Below are positions 18,581 to 28,737 of a DNA stretch of 64,000 nt, piece after piece. The notes beneath the pieces are model-generated. The model was not told where the DNA came from. It did not search any database and was given only the letters and a program-made list of their open reading frames with translations. A program made the translations under genes and the position numbers. The DNA is from Roseivivax isoporae LMG 25204 (lineage in GTDB: Bacteria; Pseudomonadota; Alphaproteobacteria; Rhodobacterales; Rhodobacteraceae): positions 38,692 to 102,691 of the forward strand of contig NZ_JAME01000017.1 of NCBI RefSeq assembly GCF_000521865.1, read 5' to 3'. Numbering within the stretch: the stretch's first letter is position 1; every line of letters begins with the position of its first letter.

Positions 18581-19554
18581 GCGTCCTCTCCCCGCAGCCG
18601 CACGCGCGGGTCGAGCCGGGCGTAGACCAGATCGACGGTCAGGTTGATCAGCACGAAGAGGACGACGACGAGTACGAGGTACGACACCATCACCGGCCGG
18701 TCGAGCTGCAGGATCGAGTCGATGATGAGCTTGCCGACGCCCGGCCAGTTGAACACGCTCTCGGTGACGACCGCGAAGGCGAGCGTCGAGCCAAGCTCGA
18801 GCCCGAACACGGTCACGATGGGGATCGAGATGTTGCGCAGCACGTGGCGGAACACGATCTGCCGGTCGGGCAGCCCCTGCGCCCGGGCGAAGCGCACGTA
18901 GTCGGTCGACATCGCCTCGACCATGCCCGCGCGCGTCAGGCGGATGAGCAGCCCCATCTTGAAGAGCGAGAGGTTGATCGCCGGCATGATGACGTGGCTC
19001 CAGCCGTCGGCGGTGGCGAGCGAGGTCCTGAGCCCGAGGATGGAGCCCTCGTCGCCCCGGCCGCCCGAGGGCAGCCAGCCGAGTTGCACCGCGAAGCCCA
19101 TGATGAGCAGCATGCCGATCCAGAAGGTCGGGACCGAGAAGCCCAGGACCGACAGCGCCATGATCGCCTTTGCGCCGACGCTGTCCGGCCTGTAGCCCGC
19201 GTAGAGACCGGCGGGGATGCCGATCAGCGTCGCGATGCAGACCGAGACCAGCACCAGTTCCAGCGTCGCCGGCAGTCGCGAGAAGACGAGGTCCACGACG
19301 GGGATGTTGTAGACCATCGACGTGCCCATGTCGCCCTGCGCGACATTGCCGAGGAAAACCAGGTATTGCCGCCAGAGCGGCTGGTCGAGGCCGTACTGCC
19401 GGATCAGGTTCTCGCGGATCTCGGCGGTGGCACCCGGGTCGATCAGCACGTCGATCGGGTTGCCGATCGCGTAGACGCCGACGAAGACGATGACCGACAT
19501 GGCGAAGACCACGATCACCGCCTGGACCAGTCGCTGCAGCAGGTAGCCTGCCAT
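18577..19554 (-). CDS. Dipeptide-type ABC transporter permease (DppB-type)
   Basis: Inner-membrane permease, 325 residues, beginning MAGYLLQRLVQAVIVVF as DppB/OppB proteins do, with RLPATLELVLVSVCIATLIG, FWIGMLLIMGF and the EAA loop YVRFARAQGLPDRQIVFRHVLR. Two permeases, two ATPases and one binding protein make a complete system. The 87 bases between it and the upstream binding-protein gene contain small GC hairpins. Confidence 0.93.
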   Translation of the reverse strand: MAGYLLQRLVQAVIVVFAMSVIVFVGVYAIGNPIDVLIDPGATAEIRENLIRQYGLDQPLWRQYLVFLGNVAQGDMGTSMVYNIPVVDLVFSRLPATLELVLVSVCIATLIGIPAGLYAGYRPDSVGAKAIMALSVLGFSVPTFWIGMLLIMGFAVQLGWLPSGGRGDEGSILGLRTSLATADGWSHVIMPAINLSLFKMGLLIRLTRAGMVEAMSTDYVRFARAQGLPDRQIVFRHVLRNISIPIVTVFGLELGSTLAFAVVTESVFNWPGVGKLIIDSILQLDRPVMVSYLVLVVVLFVLINLTVDLVYARLDPRVRLRGEDA

Positions 19555-19639
19555 GTCACCTCCGGAGGTCGCGGGGCTTGGGAACAGAGCCGCGCCCGGC
19601 TCGAGGGCCGGACGCGGGAAACGGCGCGGGGGTACGCGG

Positions 19640-19660
19640 GATCACTCCACGGGAGTGATC
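19640..19660 (-). other. Hairpin straddling the stop codon of the peptide-binding protein gene
   Basis: GATCACTCC (19640-19648) and GGAGTGATC (19652-19660) form a perfect 9-3-9 inverted repeat covering the last codons and stop of the binding-protein gene; a second small hairpin (GAGCCG/CGGCTC, 19587-19602) follows. Such 3' structures often protect binding-protein mRNA and lower downstream permease expression (inference). Confidence 0.45.
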
Positions 19661-21210
19661 GCGTAGGCGCGGGTCTCCTGGTCGACGCGCGGCGTGAACT
19701 CGAGCGTGCCGGCGTCCGCGGCCCAGACCGTCTGCAGGATCACCGTCGGGATCAGCGCGCGGTCCTCCATCGCGATGTAGGAGGCCTCCTCGTAGAGCGT
19801 GCGCCGCGCGTCGGCGTCGAGCGTCTGGGTGCCCTCGCCGAAGACCTCGTCGAATTCCGCGTTGGAATAGCCCGTCCGGTTGAAGTTGCCGAAGCCCTTC
19901 TCGTCGTCCTTGGTGTGGGTCAGCGCGCCGTAGGTGTAGGCGGCCTCACCCGTCAGCGTGCCCCAGGCGGACATCGACATGGTGTATTCCTCGCGCGCAG
20001 CGGCGGGGAAGAACACGGTGCCGTTCAACGCCTGCGCGTCCACCGTCAGGCCGAGCCGCGCCCACATCTGCGCCAGCGCCTCGCAGACGACGCTGTCGCC
20101 CGGCACACGGTTGTTGGTGCAGGTGAAGTCGATCTCGAATCCGTCTGGATAGCCCGCCTCGGCCAGGAGCTCCTTGGCCTTCTCGAGGTCGTAGGTCTTT
20201 TCCCCGATCTGGTCGGTGTAGCCGAAGAAGCCCTCGGGCATCAGCTGGTTCGCCGGCGTCCCGAGACCTTCGAGCACCACGTTCACGAGGACGTCGCGGT
20301 TGATCGCGAGGTCGAGCGCCTCGCGCACGCGCTTGTCCTGCAGCGGGTTGCCCTCGACCTCCTCGCCGTTGACCGTGATCGGCTGCGGCTCCTCGTCCTT
20401 CACGTTGGGCGCGATGTTCAGGATGTAGACTGAGTCGGACACGAAGGTCTCGACCTCGCCGTCGTTCTGCATGGCCAGGTAGTCCGAGGCCGGCACGTAG
20501 TTGATCAGGTCGACCTGCCCCGAGCGCAGCGCCGCCACCCGCGCGGCATCGTCCGCGATCTCCTTGCGCACGACGCGCTCCCACGCCGGGGCATCGCCCC
20601 AGTAGTCCTCGTTGCGCTCGAGCACGAGGTCTCCCTTGGGCTGCCAGGACACGAAGCGGTACGGACCCGTGCCGATCGCCTTCTCGCCCGAGTTGAACGC
20701 CTCGTTGCCGGCCTCCATGCCGGTTTCCGAAGGCACCACGAAGAGGCGGGTGAAGTCGTTCGGCAGCGCCGGCGCGATGCCCTTGGTCTTCACGCGGAGC
20801 GTCAGGTCGTCCACCACTTCGACGCTGTCCACGTATTTCGTGTAGAGCGTCATCGACATCGGTCCGGTCACCTCGGGGATGCGCTCGATCGAGAACTTGG
20901 CATCCTCCGCGGTGAAGGGGGTGCCATCGTGGAAGGTGACGCCCTCGCGCAGCTTAAATTCCCAGGTCGTGTCGTCGACCGGCTCCCAGCTCACGGCGAG
21001 TCCGGGCTGAAGCTGCAGGTTCTCGTCCACGTCGACCAGCGTGTCGAACACGTGGCGCAGCGCTTCCGCCTGACTGCCGAGCGTCGACCAGTGCGGGTCG
21101 ATGGAATCGGGGCCCGCGCGCAGGCCGATGACAAGCTCCTGTGCCGTCACCGGCGCCGCCGCCATCAGCGCGAGCGCCGCGACGGCCGATTTCAGAACGT
21201 TCCTGGACAT
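19642..21210 (-). CDS. Dipeptide-type ABC transporter substrate-binding protein (SBP family 5)
   Basis: Periplasmic binding protein of 522 residues: Sec signal (MSRNVLKSAVAALALMAAAPVTAQ), then GLRAGPDSIDPHWSTLGSQAE, WEFKLREGVTFHDGTPFTAED and VREALDLAINRDVL, the standard SBP_bac_5 landmarks. It heads the operon dppA-like, dppB, dppC, dppD, dppF, M32 carboxypeptidase. Ligand could be a peptide, but family-5 proteins also bind nickel, glutathione or opines, so the ligand is open. Confidence 0.92.
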   Translation of the reverse strand: MSRNVLKSAVAALALMAAAPVTAQELVIGLRAGPDSIDPHWSTLGSQAEALRHVFDTLVDVDENLQLQPGLAVSWEPVDDTTWEFKLREGVTFHDGTPFTAEDAKFSIERIPEVTGPMSMTLYTKYVDSVEVVDDLTLRVKTKGIAPALPNDFTRLFVVPSETGMEAGNEAFNSGEKAIGTGPYRFVSWQPKGDLVLERNEDYWGDAPAWERVVRKEIADDAARVAALRSGQVDLINYVPASDYLAMQNDGEVETFVSDSVYILNIAPNVKDEEPQPITVNGEEVEGNPLQDKRVREALDLAINRDVLVNVVLEGLGTPANQLMPEGFFGYTDQIGEKTYDLEKAKELLAEAGYPDGFEIDFTCTNNRVPGDSVVCEALAQMWARLGLTVDAQALNGTVFFPAAAREEYTMSMSAWGTLTGEAAYTYGALTHTKDDEKGFGNFNRTGYSNAEFDEVFGEGTQTLDADARRTLYEEASYIAMEDRALIPTVILQTVWAADAGTLEFTPRVDQETRAYAITPVE

Positions 21211-21366
21211 GAGCGACTCCCGGTCGAAGTGTTATCGTTGACTGATACGTTAGGAACCGGATCTCCGAACCGTCAAGAATTTTTTGAAACGAACATCGGT
21301 ATAGACGCGCAAGATCCGGGATCATATAACGATAGAAAGCTAATTTGTTCTAGTGAGCTGATACGG

Positions 21367-22368
21367 ATGAACGAAAATCGGGCAGAGCTCGAACCGTCGG
21401 TGGAGCGGATCGTCCAGGCGATCGACCCTGCCTCGTCCGTGCCGGTATCGGTCCAGCTGCGCGGCGCGCTGGAATTCGGGATCGCCTCGGGCGAACTGAT
21501 CGCCGGACAGCGGCTGCCTTCGGTGCGTGCCCTCGCCCGGCGCGTCGGCATGTCGCCGGTGACGGTGTCGACCGTCTACGCGGCGCTGCAGGCTGCCGGA
21601 CACGTCGAGGGGCGCGCGGGATCGGGCACCTATGTGCGCGCGACGGGCGACACCGATCAGCGCCGCCGCCTGGCCGAGATCGACGCCCGCGTGGCGGAAC
21701 TCGTGGCGCTGGGGCGTGCCGCGGGCCTCAGTCCGGCCGAACTGTCGCTGCGGGTGTCGATGGCGCAGCCCGCGCCGCGCCGGCCGGTGTGCCTGCTCAT
21801 GGTCGGCAACTTCCACGACGCGACCGAATCCTACGCCGCCGACCTGCGCGCGCATCTGCGCGACGGCGACAGCATCGCGGCCGCGACGCTCGCCGACGTC
21901 GAGGCCGGCGGCGCCCGTGGCCACGACCTGATCCTCGCGCCGCGCACTCTCCTGTCCCGCCTGCGCGAGGTCGCGCCGGACATCGAGGCGGTCGGCGTGA
22001 CACTCATCCCGAACGAGGCGACCCGCGTCGCGCTCGCGACCCTGTCACCCGATGCCCGCGTGGTGGGCTATTCCTACTTCCCGGGCTTCGTCACCATCAT
22101 GAAGACCGGCATCCAGCGTTTCGCCCCGCACGTGTCGAACCTGACCATGGTGGTGCGAGGCGACGACGACGAGGCGCGGCGCATCGCCGACACCGAGGTG
22201 CTGATCTACGCCTCTGGCGCGGACTACCTGCGCGAGGCGCTGGCGCCGGGCCAGCTTGCGTTCGAATACCGCCACACGCCCGACGCCCAGTCGGTCCGCA
22301 CCGACGTTCTGCCGGCGATCGAAAGCTGCCGTCGCACCACGCCCCGAAGAAAGGACGCCGCCGTATGA
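21367..22368 (+). CDS. GntR-type winged-helix regulator with periplasmic-binding-like sensor domain
   Basis: A 333-residue regulator. Residues about 25-95 are a GntR winged helix (VQLRGALEFGIASGELIAGQ, RLPSVRALARRVGMSPVTVS, GHVEGRAGSGTYV). The C-terminal ~200 residues (PVCLLMVGNFHDATESYAAD; LTMVVRGDDDEARRIADTEV) look like a periplasmic-binding/response-sensor fold and not an aminotransferase, UTRA or FCD domain. Divergent from the peptide ABC operon and the first gene of the five-enzyme plus-strand operon, which it overlaps by 4 bases; it probably controls both. ATG 21367 has a weak upstream site. Confidence 0.85.
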   Translation: MNENRAELEPSVERIVQAIDPASSVPVSVQLRGALEFGIASGELIAGQRLPSVRALARRVGMSPVTVSTVYAALQAAGHVEGRAGSGTYVRATGDTDQRRRLAEIDARVAELVALGRAAGLSPAELSLRVSMAQPAPRRPVCLLMVGNFHDATESYAADLRAHLRDGDSIAAATLADVEAGGARGHDLILAPRTLLSRLREVAPDIEAVGVTLIPNEATRVALATLSPDARVVGYSYFPGFVTIMKTGIQRFAPHVSNLTMVVRGDDDEARRIADTEVLIYASGADYLREALAPGQLAFEYRHTPDAQSVRTDVLPAIESCRRTTPRRKDAAV

Positions 22369-23066
22369 GGATCACTGAAGCGAACTGGTTCGAGGTCGAG
22401 GCCTACCTCGCCACGGACGACCGCGCGGTGCTGCCGCTCGGCTCGACAGAGCAGCACGCCCATCTCAGCCTGTCGGTCGATTCGATCCTGTCCGAGAAGG
22501 TCGCGGCCGACGCGGCCGAACCGCTCGGGATCCCGGTCTTTCCCGCGGTGGCCTACGGTCTCACGCCCTATTTCATGGGCTTTCCCGGCACCGTGTCGCT
22601 GAAACTCGCGACCTACGCGGCGCTCGTGCGCGACATCCTCGATTCGCTCCATGCCACGGGGTTCCGGCGCGTGCTGATCGTGAACGGGCACGGCGGAAAC
22701 AGCCCCGTGCAGCCCGTCTGCGCCGAGTGGATGGAGGCCCATCCCGGCGCCCGCTGCCGGTTCCACGACTGGTGGCGCGCGCCCCGCACCTGGGCCACGG
22801 TACAGGAGATCGATCCCGTCGCGAGCCATGCAAGCTGGATGGAGAACTTTCCCTGGACACGCCTGCCCGGCCGCGCCCTGCCCGAGACGCGCAAGCCCTT
22901 CGTGGACTTCGACCGGCTGCGCGACCGGAACGCCGCGGGCGTGCGCGAGCTGATCGGCGACGGCAATTACGGCGGCCTCTACCAGCGGCCCGACGCGGAC
23001 ACGGACCGGCTCTGGGCCGTCGCGGTGGAGGAGACCCGCACGCTCCTCGAGGGCGACTGGTCATGA
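22365..23066 (+). CDS. Creatininase family amidohydrolase
   Basis: Cytoplasmic protein of 233 residues with the creatininase-family metal site: STEQHAHLSLSVDSIL (E-x-H...D ligands, about residues 27-43) and IVNGHGGNS near 105-113, followed by an acidic ligand region further on. The family hydrolyses cyclic or linear amides (creatinine, FAPy deaminase, mycofactocin peptide). True creatininase specificity cannot be claimed. Overlaps its neighbours by 4 bases on both sides, inside an operon of amide-hydrolysing enzymes. Confidence 0.87.
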   Translation: MRITEANWFEVEAYLATDDRAVLPLGSTEQHAHLSLSVDSILSEKVAADAAEPLGIPVFPAVAYGLTPYFMGFPGTVSLKLATYAALVRDILDSLHATGFRRVLIVNGHGGNSPVQPVCAEWMEAHPGARCRFHDWWRAPRTWATVQEIDPVASHASWMENFPWTRLPGRALPETRKPFVDFDRLRDRNAAGVRELIGDGNYGGLYQRPDADTDRLWAVAVEETRTLLEGDWS

Positions 23067-24076
23067 CCGCGCCGATCCTCATCTGGGGCGCGGGCGCCAT
23101 CGGCGGGGTGATCGGCGCGACGCTCGCCCGCGCGGGCCATCCCGTGCACATGGTGGACATCGTCGAGGATCACGTCGCCGCGATGCGCAAGGGGCTGGTG
23201 ATCGAAGGGCCGGTCGACGCCTTCACGCAGGCGCTGCCGGCCTCGACGCCGGCGACGCTCGAAGGCCGGTTCGACCGCATCATCCTGGCGGTCAAGGCGC
23301 ACCACACGCAGGCGGCGCTCGACGCGCTGGTGCCCCACCTCGCGCCGGGCGGGCACGTCATCTCGGCGCAGAACGGCCTCAACGAGCGCGTCATCGCGGC
23401 GCGGATCGGGGCCGAGAACACGATCGGATGCTTCGTCAACTTCGGCGCCGATTGGCTCGAACCCGGGCGAATCCTCTACGGGAACCGCGCAGCGGTGGCG
23501 GTGGGCGAGCTCGACGGGCGCATCACCGAACGCGCCCGCCAACTGCACGCGCTGTTGTCCCTGGTCGAACCCGACGCGGTCCTGACCGACAACATCTGGG
23601 GCTACCTCTGGGGCAAGATGGGCTATGGCGCGCTGCTCTTCGCGACGGCGCTGACGCCTTCGTCCATGTCGGACGCCATGGCGCGGCCCGGCCACCGCGC
23701 GGTCTACGAGGCGCTCGGCCACGAGGTGATGACGCTCGCCGCGGCCGAGGGCGTGCAGCCGATAGGCTTCAACGGCTTCGATCCCGAGGCTTTCCGCACC
23801 GCCAACCGGGCCGGCATGGCGGCGTCCATCGACAGGATGGTGGCGCACAACCGCAAGACCGCCAAGACCCATTCCGGCATCTGGCGCGACCTCGCCGTGC
23901 GCCGCCGCAAGACCGAGGTCGACGCGCAGATGGGCATCATGGTCGAGATCGCGGCACGGCACGGGGTGGCGGTGCCGACGCTCACGCGTCTGGTCGGACT
24001 GATCCACGACATCGAGGACGGCCGCCGTCCGCAGGCCGACGACCTGCCCGACCTGCTGGTGCCGGGATGCGCATAG
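23063..24076 (+). CDS. Ketopantoate reductase (ApbA/PanE) family dehydrogenase
   Basis: A 337-residue NAD(P)-dependent dehydrogenase: N-terminal Rossmann motif IWGAGAIGGVIGATLARAGH (GxGxxG), VKAHHTQAALDAL, ISAQNGLNE in the position of the family's QNG motif, and a C-terminal helical domain with the lysine of LWGKMGYGALL (family catalytic K). Placement in a catabolic operon and length suggest it reduces or oxidises a hydroxy/oxo acid intermediate and is not the pantothenate enzyme. Overlaps creatininase gene stop by 4 bases and the next gene by 10. Confidence 0.85.
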   Translation: MTAPILIWGAGAIGGVIGATLARAGHPVHMVDIVEDHVAAMRKGLVIEGPVDAFTQALPASTPATLEGRFDRIILAVKAHHTQAALDALVPHLAPGGHVISAQNGLNERVIAARIGAENTIGCFVNFGADWLEPGRILYGNRAAVAVGELDGRITERARQLHALLSLVEPDAVLTDNIWGYLWGKMGYGALLFATALTPSSMSDAMARPGHRAVYEALGHEVMTLAAAEGVQPIGFNGFDPEAFRTANRAGMAASIDRMVAHNRKTAKTHSGIWRDLAVRRRKTEVDAQMGIMVEIAARHGVAVPTLTRLVGLIHDIEDGRRPQADDLPDLLVPGCA

Positions 24077-24816
24077 ACCTCTCCGGGCGCGTCTTCGCCG
24101 TCACCGGGGCGGCGCAGGGGATCGGCGCGGCGATCGTCGCGGGGCTGGCCGCGGCGGGAGCACGCGTTGCCGCCATCGACATCGACGGCGCCGGCATGGA
24201 CCGTCTCGAGGCGGCGGCGAGCCGCCATGCCGCCGATCTTGGGCGGCGCGACGCGGTGCACGCGACCTTCGACGAGATCCGCGCCACCCACCACCGGCTG
24301 GACGGGCTCGTGACCGCCGCGGGCGGCGTGCGCGGCCAGGCCGGCCGCCCGCTCGAGGAGATCGGCGAGGACGACTGGCGGGCGATCCTCGCCGCCAATG
24401 TCGATGCCGCCATGTGGTGCGCCCAGGCCGCGGCCCCCGCGCTGAAGGCCGCCGGGGCCGGGCGGATCGTCACCATCTCGTCCGGCGCGGGGCTCCGTCC
24501 CAGCCTGACCGGCATCCAGGCCTATGCCGCCGCCAAGCATGCGCTCGTGGGCCTGACACGCCAGCTCGCGCTCGAGCTCGGGCCGCATGGGATCACGGTG
24601 AACTCGGTTGCGCCCGGCTTCGTGCTGTCGAACCCCTCGACCGAGCGGCAGTGGCACGCCTTCGGCCCCGAGCGGCAGGCCCAGGTGATCGCGGGCACCC
24701 ACATGCGCAGGCTCGGCCGGCCCGAGGACATCGCCGATGCGGTGACCTTCCTCGCCTCGGACCGTGCCGGGTGGATCAGCGGTCAGGTGCTTTCCGTCGA
24801 CGGAGGTCACGCATGA
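24067..24816 (+). CDS. Short-chain dehydrogenase/reductase (SDR)
   Basis: Classical SDR of 249 residues: cofactor motif TGAAQGIGAAI, NNAG-equivalent TAAGGVRG, catalytic S of ISSGAG and YAAAK (Y-x3-K), then PGFVLSNPS, ending with the usual ISGQVLSVDGG. An aspartate after beta-2 (IDIDG) favours NAD(H). It lies within the operon, overlapping the previous gene by 10 bases and the next by 4. Confidence 0.9.
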   Translation: MRIDLSGRVFAVTGAAQGIGAAIVAGLAAAGARVAAIDIDGAGMDRLEAAASRHAADLGRRDAVHATFDEIRATHHRLDGLVTAAGGVRGQAGRPLEEIGEDDWRAILAANVDAAMWCAQAAAPALKAAGAGRIVTISSGAGLRPSLTGIQAYAAAKHALVGLTRQLALELGPHGITVNSVAPGFVLSNPSTERQWHAFGPERQAQVIAGTHMRRLGRPEDIADAVTFLASDRAGWISGQVLSVDGGHA

Positions 24817-25708
24817 GCGACGCCCATACCTGGAGCGAGGAGACCTGGCGCACGCGCGTGGCGCAGATCCGCGCGGGCCGCTCGCTCCTGCCCCGGAGTT
24901 GGCCGGGTGGCGCGCGCTGCGCGGTCGCGCTGAGCTTCGACAGCGACCACGAGACGAACGAGCTGCGCGACGGGGCCGAAAGCCTCGCCCGGCTCAGCTG
25001 GGGCGAATACGGCGCCCGCCGCGGCATCCCCCGCATCACGCAGGTCCTGCGCCGGCACGACGCCCGCGCGAGCTTCTTCGTGCCCGCGGTCGCGGCGCTC
25101 CTGCATCCCGAGGAGCAGCGCGCGCTCATCGATGCGGGGCACGAGATCGGCCTTCACGGCTGGATCCACGAACGCAACACCCAGATCCCCCCCGGGGACG
25201 AGCGCGCGCTGATGCTGCGCGCGGCCGACACGCTCGAGACGATTGCCGGCGTGCGTCCCGTGGGCATGCGCACGCCGTCGTGGGATTTCAGCGACGCGAC
25301 GCTCGCCATCGCCGAGGAGCTCGGTCTTCTCTACGACAGCTCTCTCTTTGCCGACGACGACCCCTACGAGATCGTCGCCGACGGGCGGCCCACCGGCATC
25401 GTCGAGCTGCCGGTCGAATGGATCCGCGACGACGCGCCCTATTTCATGATGAACCGCTTCGGCGCGCAGCGGCCCTACACGCCGCCCGCGGACGTGCTCG
25501 ACATCTTCCGCCGCGAATTCGACGGCGCGCGCGCCGAGGGCGGCCTGTTCCTCCTGACGATGCATCCGCACGTGACGGGCTACCGGTCGCGCATCTTCAT
25601 CCTCGACGAGCTTCTCGCCCACATCCGCGCGACCGGCGACGCCTGGATCGCGACCCATGCAGAGATCGCCCGCTATTGCATCGAGGCGGCGGGCGGGAAA
25701 GGACGGCC

Positions 25709-25712
<4 letters not shown>
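24813..25712 (+). CDS. NodB-fold polysaccharide deacetylase-like / cyclic amidohydrolase
   Basis: A 299-residue enzyme with NodB-fold motifs: FDSDHETNE (metal aspartate region, unusual for TFDDG), a second motif EIGLHGWIHERN (HxxxH), a third GMRTPSWDFS (R-x-P), and LLTMHPHVTGYRSR at the end. This pattern matches the HpPgdA/PuuE-like branch, which includes cyclic imidase and allantoinase-type enzymes acting on small cyclic amides, more than cell-wall deacetylases; no signal peptide is present. So a cytosolic amide-ring hydrolase is likely (inference from motif and operon). Confidence 0.82.
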
Positions 25713-26635
<923 letters not shown>

Positions 26636-26656
26636 GGCGCCCCGCCCGCGCGCCGC

Positions 26657-27001
26657 TCAGGCCGCTGCCGGCACGTCCGGTGCGCGCTCGCCGGGCGCGG
26701 AGGGGGCCGGCGTCTCCTCCCCTGTCCGCGGCGGCGACGCCAGGAGGTCGAGCACCTCGCGCCCGATCGCGCGGCGCTGCTCGGCCTCGAGCATCAGGGT
26801 CGAGACCGCCTCGAAGAGCTCGTCGCGGCGGACGCCGATCAGCGCGAGCCGGCGGTCGGACAGCCGGTCGAGCGCCGACATGATCGCGGCGATGTCGCGC
26901 TCGAAGCGCCAGCTCTCGTAGCGCGCGCGCAGCCCGGGCGCGCGGTCCCCGGCGTCGCCGGTCGTCGCGGTGCGGTCGGTGCGGAAAAGTCGGTCGAACA
27001 T
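26657..27001 (-). CDS. Hypothetical protein (114 aa) paired with DUF2333 gene
   Basis: Soluble, mostly helical and charged protein beginning MFDRLFRTDRT; the middle (RYESWRFERDIAAIMSALDR, then RRLALIGVRRDELFEAVSTL) reads as two amphipathic helices, with a Pro/Ala-rich tail. No family recognised. It has GGAGGAACGACC before the ATG and follows the DUF2333 gene by 39 bases on the same strand, so is likely its partner. Confidence 0.7.
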   Translation of the reverse strand: MFDRLFRTDRTATTGDAGDRAPGLRARYESWRFERDIAAIMSALDRLSDRRLALIGVRRDELFEAVSTLMLEAEQRRAIGREVLDLLASPPRTGEETPAPSAPGERAPDVPAAA

Positions 27002-27040
27002 GGTCGTTCCTCCTCTGGTGACATGGGACGTGGCGAATGG

Positions 27041-28066
27041 TCAGACGGCCATCACGCTGACGGCCTCCTCGAGCTGCAGGATCGCGCGTTTCATGTAGAA
27101 CCCCTGCAGCGCCAGGTGGTTGGCAAAGATCGAACGGTCGCGGTCGCCGTTCAGCACGATCATCGGCGACAGTTGCGAGCCCTGCCGCAGGCTCTCGAGC
27201 GCCTGCCCCCAGACGAGCGACAGGTTGCGCTCGCGGATGACCGGGGCGAAATCCTCGCCGAGCGCCGCCAGCATCACGTAGTAGCCGTAGAGCATGCCCT
27301 TGTTCTGGTAGAACACGTCGTCCGCGGTGCGGCTGAAGATCCACCACCCCGTGCGCTGCGCGCGCTCGAGCTGCGCGGTCTGCGAGCCGAGATCGGCCGA
27401 GATCCGCGAGATCGTGCCGGCGAGCGTGTCCGCGCGCCGCTCGAACACCGCCTGCCCCATGGACAGGCGCGCGTTGTAGCGCTCGAGCGCGGCCAATCCC
27501 TGCCGGTACTGGCCTTCGGACGGCACCGTGGGCCAGAGCGACCGCGACGGGTCCCACATCCAGATGTCGGGCGGGAACTGCAGGAAACCGCTCGCGCGCT
27601 CGAGGTCGGGATCGGCGCTCGACGATCCGCGGGTGCGGGCGATCTGGTCGAGCAGCTCGAAGCTGAAGCGCCCGACCGCCTTCATCACGCCGGCCTGGAA
27701 GTTCGGCATGTTGTCGAGCACGGCCGCCGGCGCGAGCAGCGGATCGTTGGGCGTCCAGCCGTGCAGGTTCACCTCGCGGTCGATCAGCGCCGCGGCGGTG
27801 GCGACCGCGGCGCTGCCGTTCTGCGGCACGGCGGCGGCTCGGAAACCCGGGTCGCTGTCGATGCGGTGGGTGAGCGGCCCGAGCACCGCGTAGTTCACGG
27901 TCACAGCCAGCACGAGGACGAGCGCGGTCACCTTCAGCGCGCGCCGCCCGAGGCGCGGGCGCGGCAGGCCGCGCCATCCCCTGGCCCTGGGCTGGAACGG
28001 GACGAGCGCGCCGTCGGCGGGCCGGTCTCCGGTCGCGGTGGCAGTGGCTGTGGTCACGGTCGGCAT
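27041..28066 (-). CDS. DUF2333 family membrane-anchored protein
   Basis: A 341-residue protein with one N-terminal transmembrane helix (about residues 44-62, ALKVTALVLVLAVTVNYAVLG) and an extracytoplasmic domain. The segments NLHGWTPNDPLL, LDNMPNFQAGVMKAVGRF and TADDVFYQNKGMLYGYYVML are characteristic of DUF2333, a proteobacterial family of unknown function. It is divergent from an ECF sigma gene. Confidence 0.85.
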   Translation of the reverse strand: MPTVTTATATATGDRPADGALVPFQPRARGWRGLPRPRLGRRALKVTALVLVLAVTVNYAVLGPLTHRIDSDPGFRAAAVPQNGSAAVATAAALIDREVNLHGWTPNDPLLAPAAVLDNMPNFQAGVMKAVGRFSFELLDQIARTRGSSSADPDLERASGFLQFPPDIWMWDPSRSLWPTVPSEGQYRQGLAALERYNARLSMGQAVFERRADTLAGTISRISADLGSQTAQLERAQRTGWWIFSRTADDVFYQNKGMLYGYYVMLAALGEDFAPVIRERNLSLVWGQALESLRQGSQLSPMIVLNGDRDRSIFANHLALQGFYMKRAILQLEEAVSVMAV

Positions 28067-28217
28067 CCCCTCTCAGGTCGGTTCGGAACACATACGCGCC
28101 ACGGCACCGGACCATCCCGGCCGGTCGCGAAAACCTGCGGAGAAATTTTCCGCCGGACGGGGGGATGAAGTCGCCGGGCGGCGCGTAATCTTTCCAAACG
28201 GGTCAAGGGGGTCGACG

Positions 28218-28727
28218 ATGGATGGTCGCGCGGAACTCGAGCGGCGGTTGAACGACTACGTGAGGAGCCTCAGGCGCTACGCGCTCGTGCTGACGCGCGA
28301 TACCGACGCGGCCGAGGATCTCGTGCAGGACACGCTGACCAAGGCGATCGCCGCGGCCGACAGCTGGCAGCCCGGATCGGACATGCGCGTCTGGCTGTTC
28401 CGCATCCTGCACAACACGCACATGAGCGAGCGGCGGCGGGCCCGGGTGCGCGACGACGCGCGGCTCATGCTGCCCGAGGCCGTGGACGACAGCGACCCGA
28501 CCACGCGGATCGAGCTGCAACAGGTGCTCGACGCGCTGTCGGAACTGCCCGAGGCGCAGCGCCTGCCCATCGTGCTCGTCGCGCTGAAGGAGATGAGCTA
28601 CGCCGAGGCCGCCCGCACGCTCGACGTGCCGCTCGGCACGTTCTACAGCCGGCTCGGCCGCGGCCGCGAGGCGCTGCGCAAGATCGTCGGCGGCATGAAA
28701 ACCACCCGGCTGAAGCTGGTCGTGTGA
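28218..28727 (+). CDS. ECF-type RNA polymerase sigma factor
   Basis: A 169-residue sigma-70 family factor with only regions 2 and 4. Region 2: YALVLTRDTDAAEDLVQDTL and SDMRVWLFRILHNTHMSERR; region 4: LSELPEAQRLPIVLVALKEM, SYAEAARTLDVPLGTFYSRL. The DAEDLVQDT core element is standard. Followed after 10 bases by a membrane anti-sigma gene, so its activity is probably governed by that protein and it likely activates its own promoter in the 151-base divergent region. ATG 28218 selected; upstream extension has no ribosome site. Confidence 0.93.
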   Translation: MDGRAELERRLNDYVRSLRRYALVLTRDTDAAEDLVQDTLTKAIAAADSWQPGSDMRVWLFRILHNTHMSERRRARVRDDARLMLPEAVDDSDPTTRIELQQVLDALSELPEAQRLPIVLVALKEMSYAEAARTLDVPLGTFYSRLGRGREALRKIVGGMKTTRLKLVV

Positions 28728-28737
28728 GGAGGGACCG

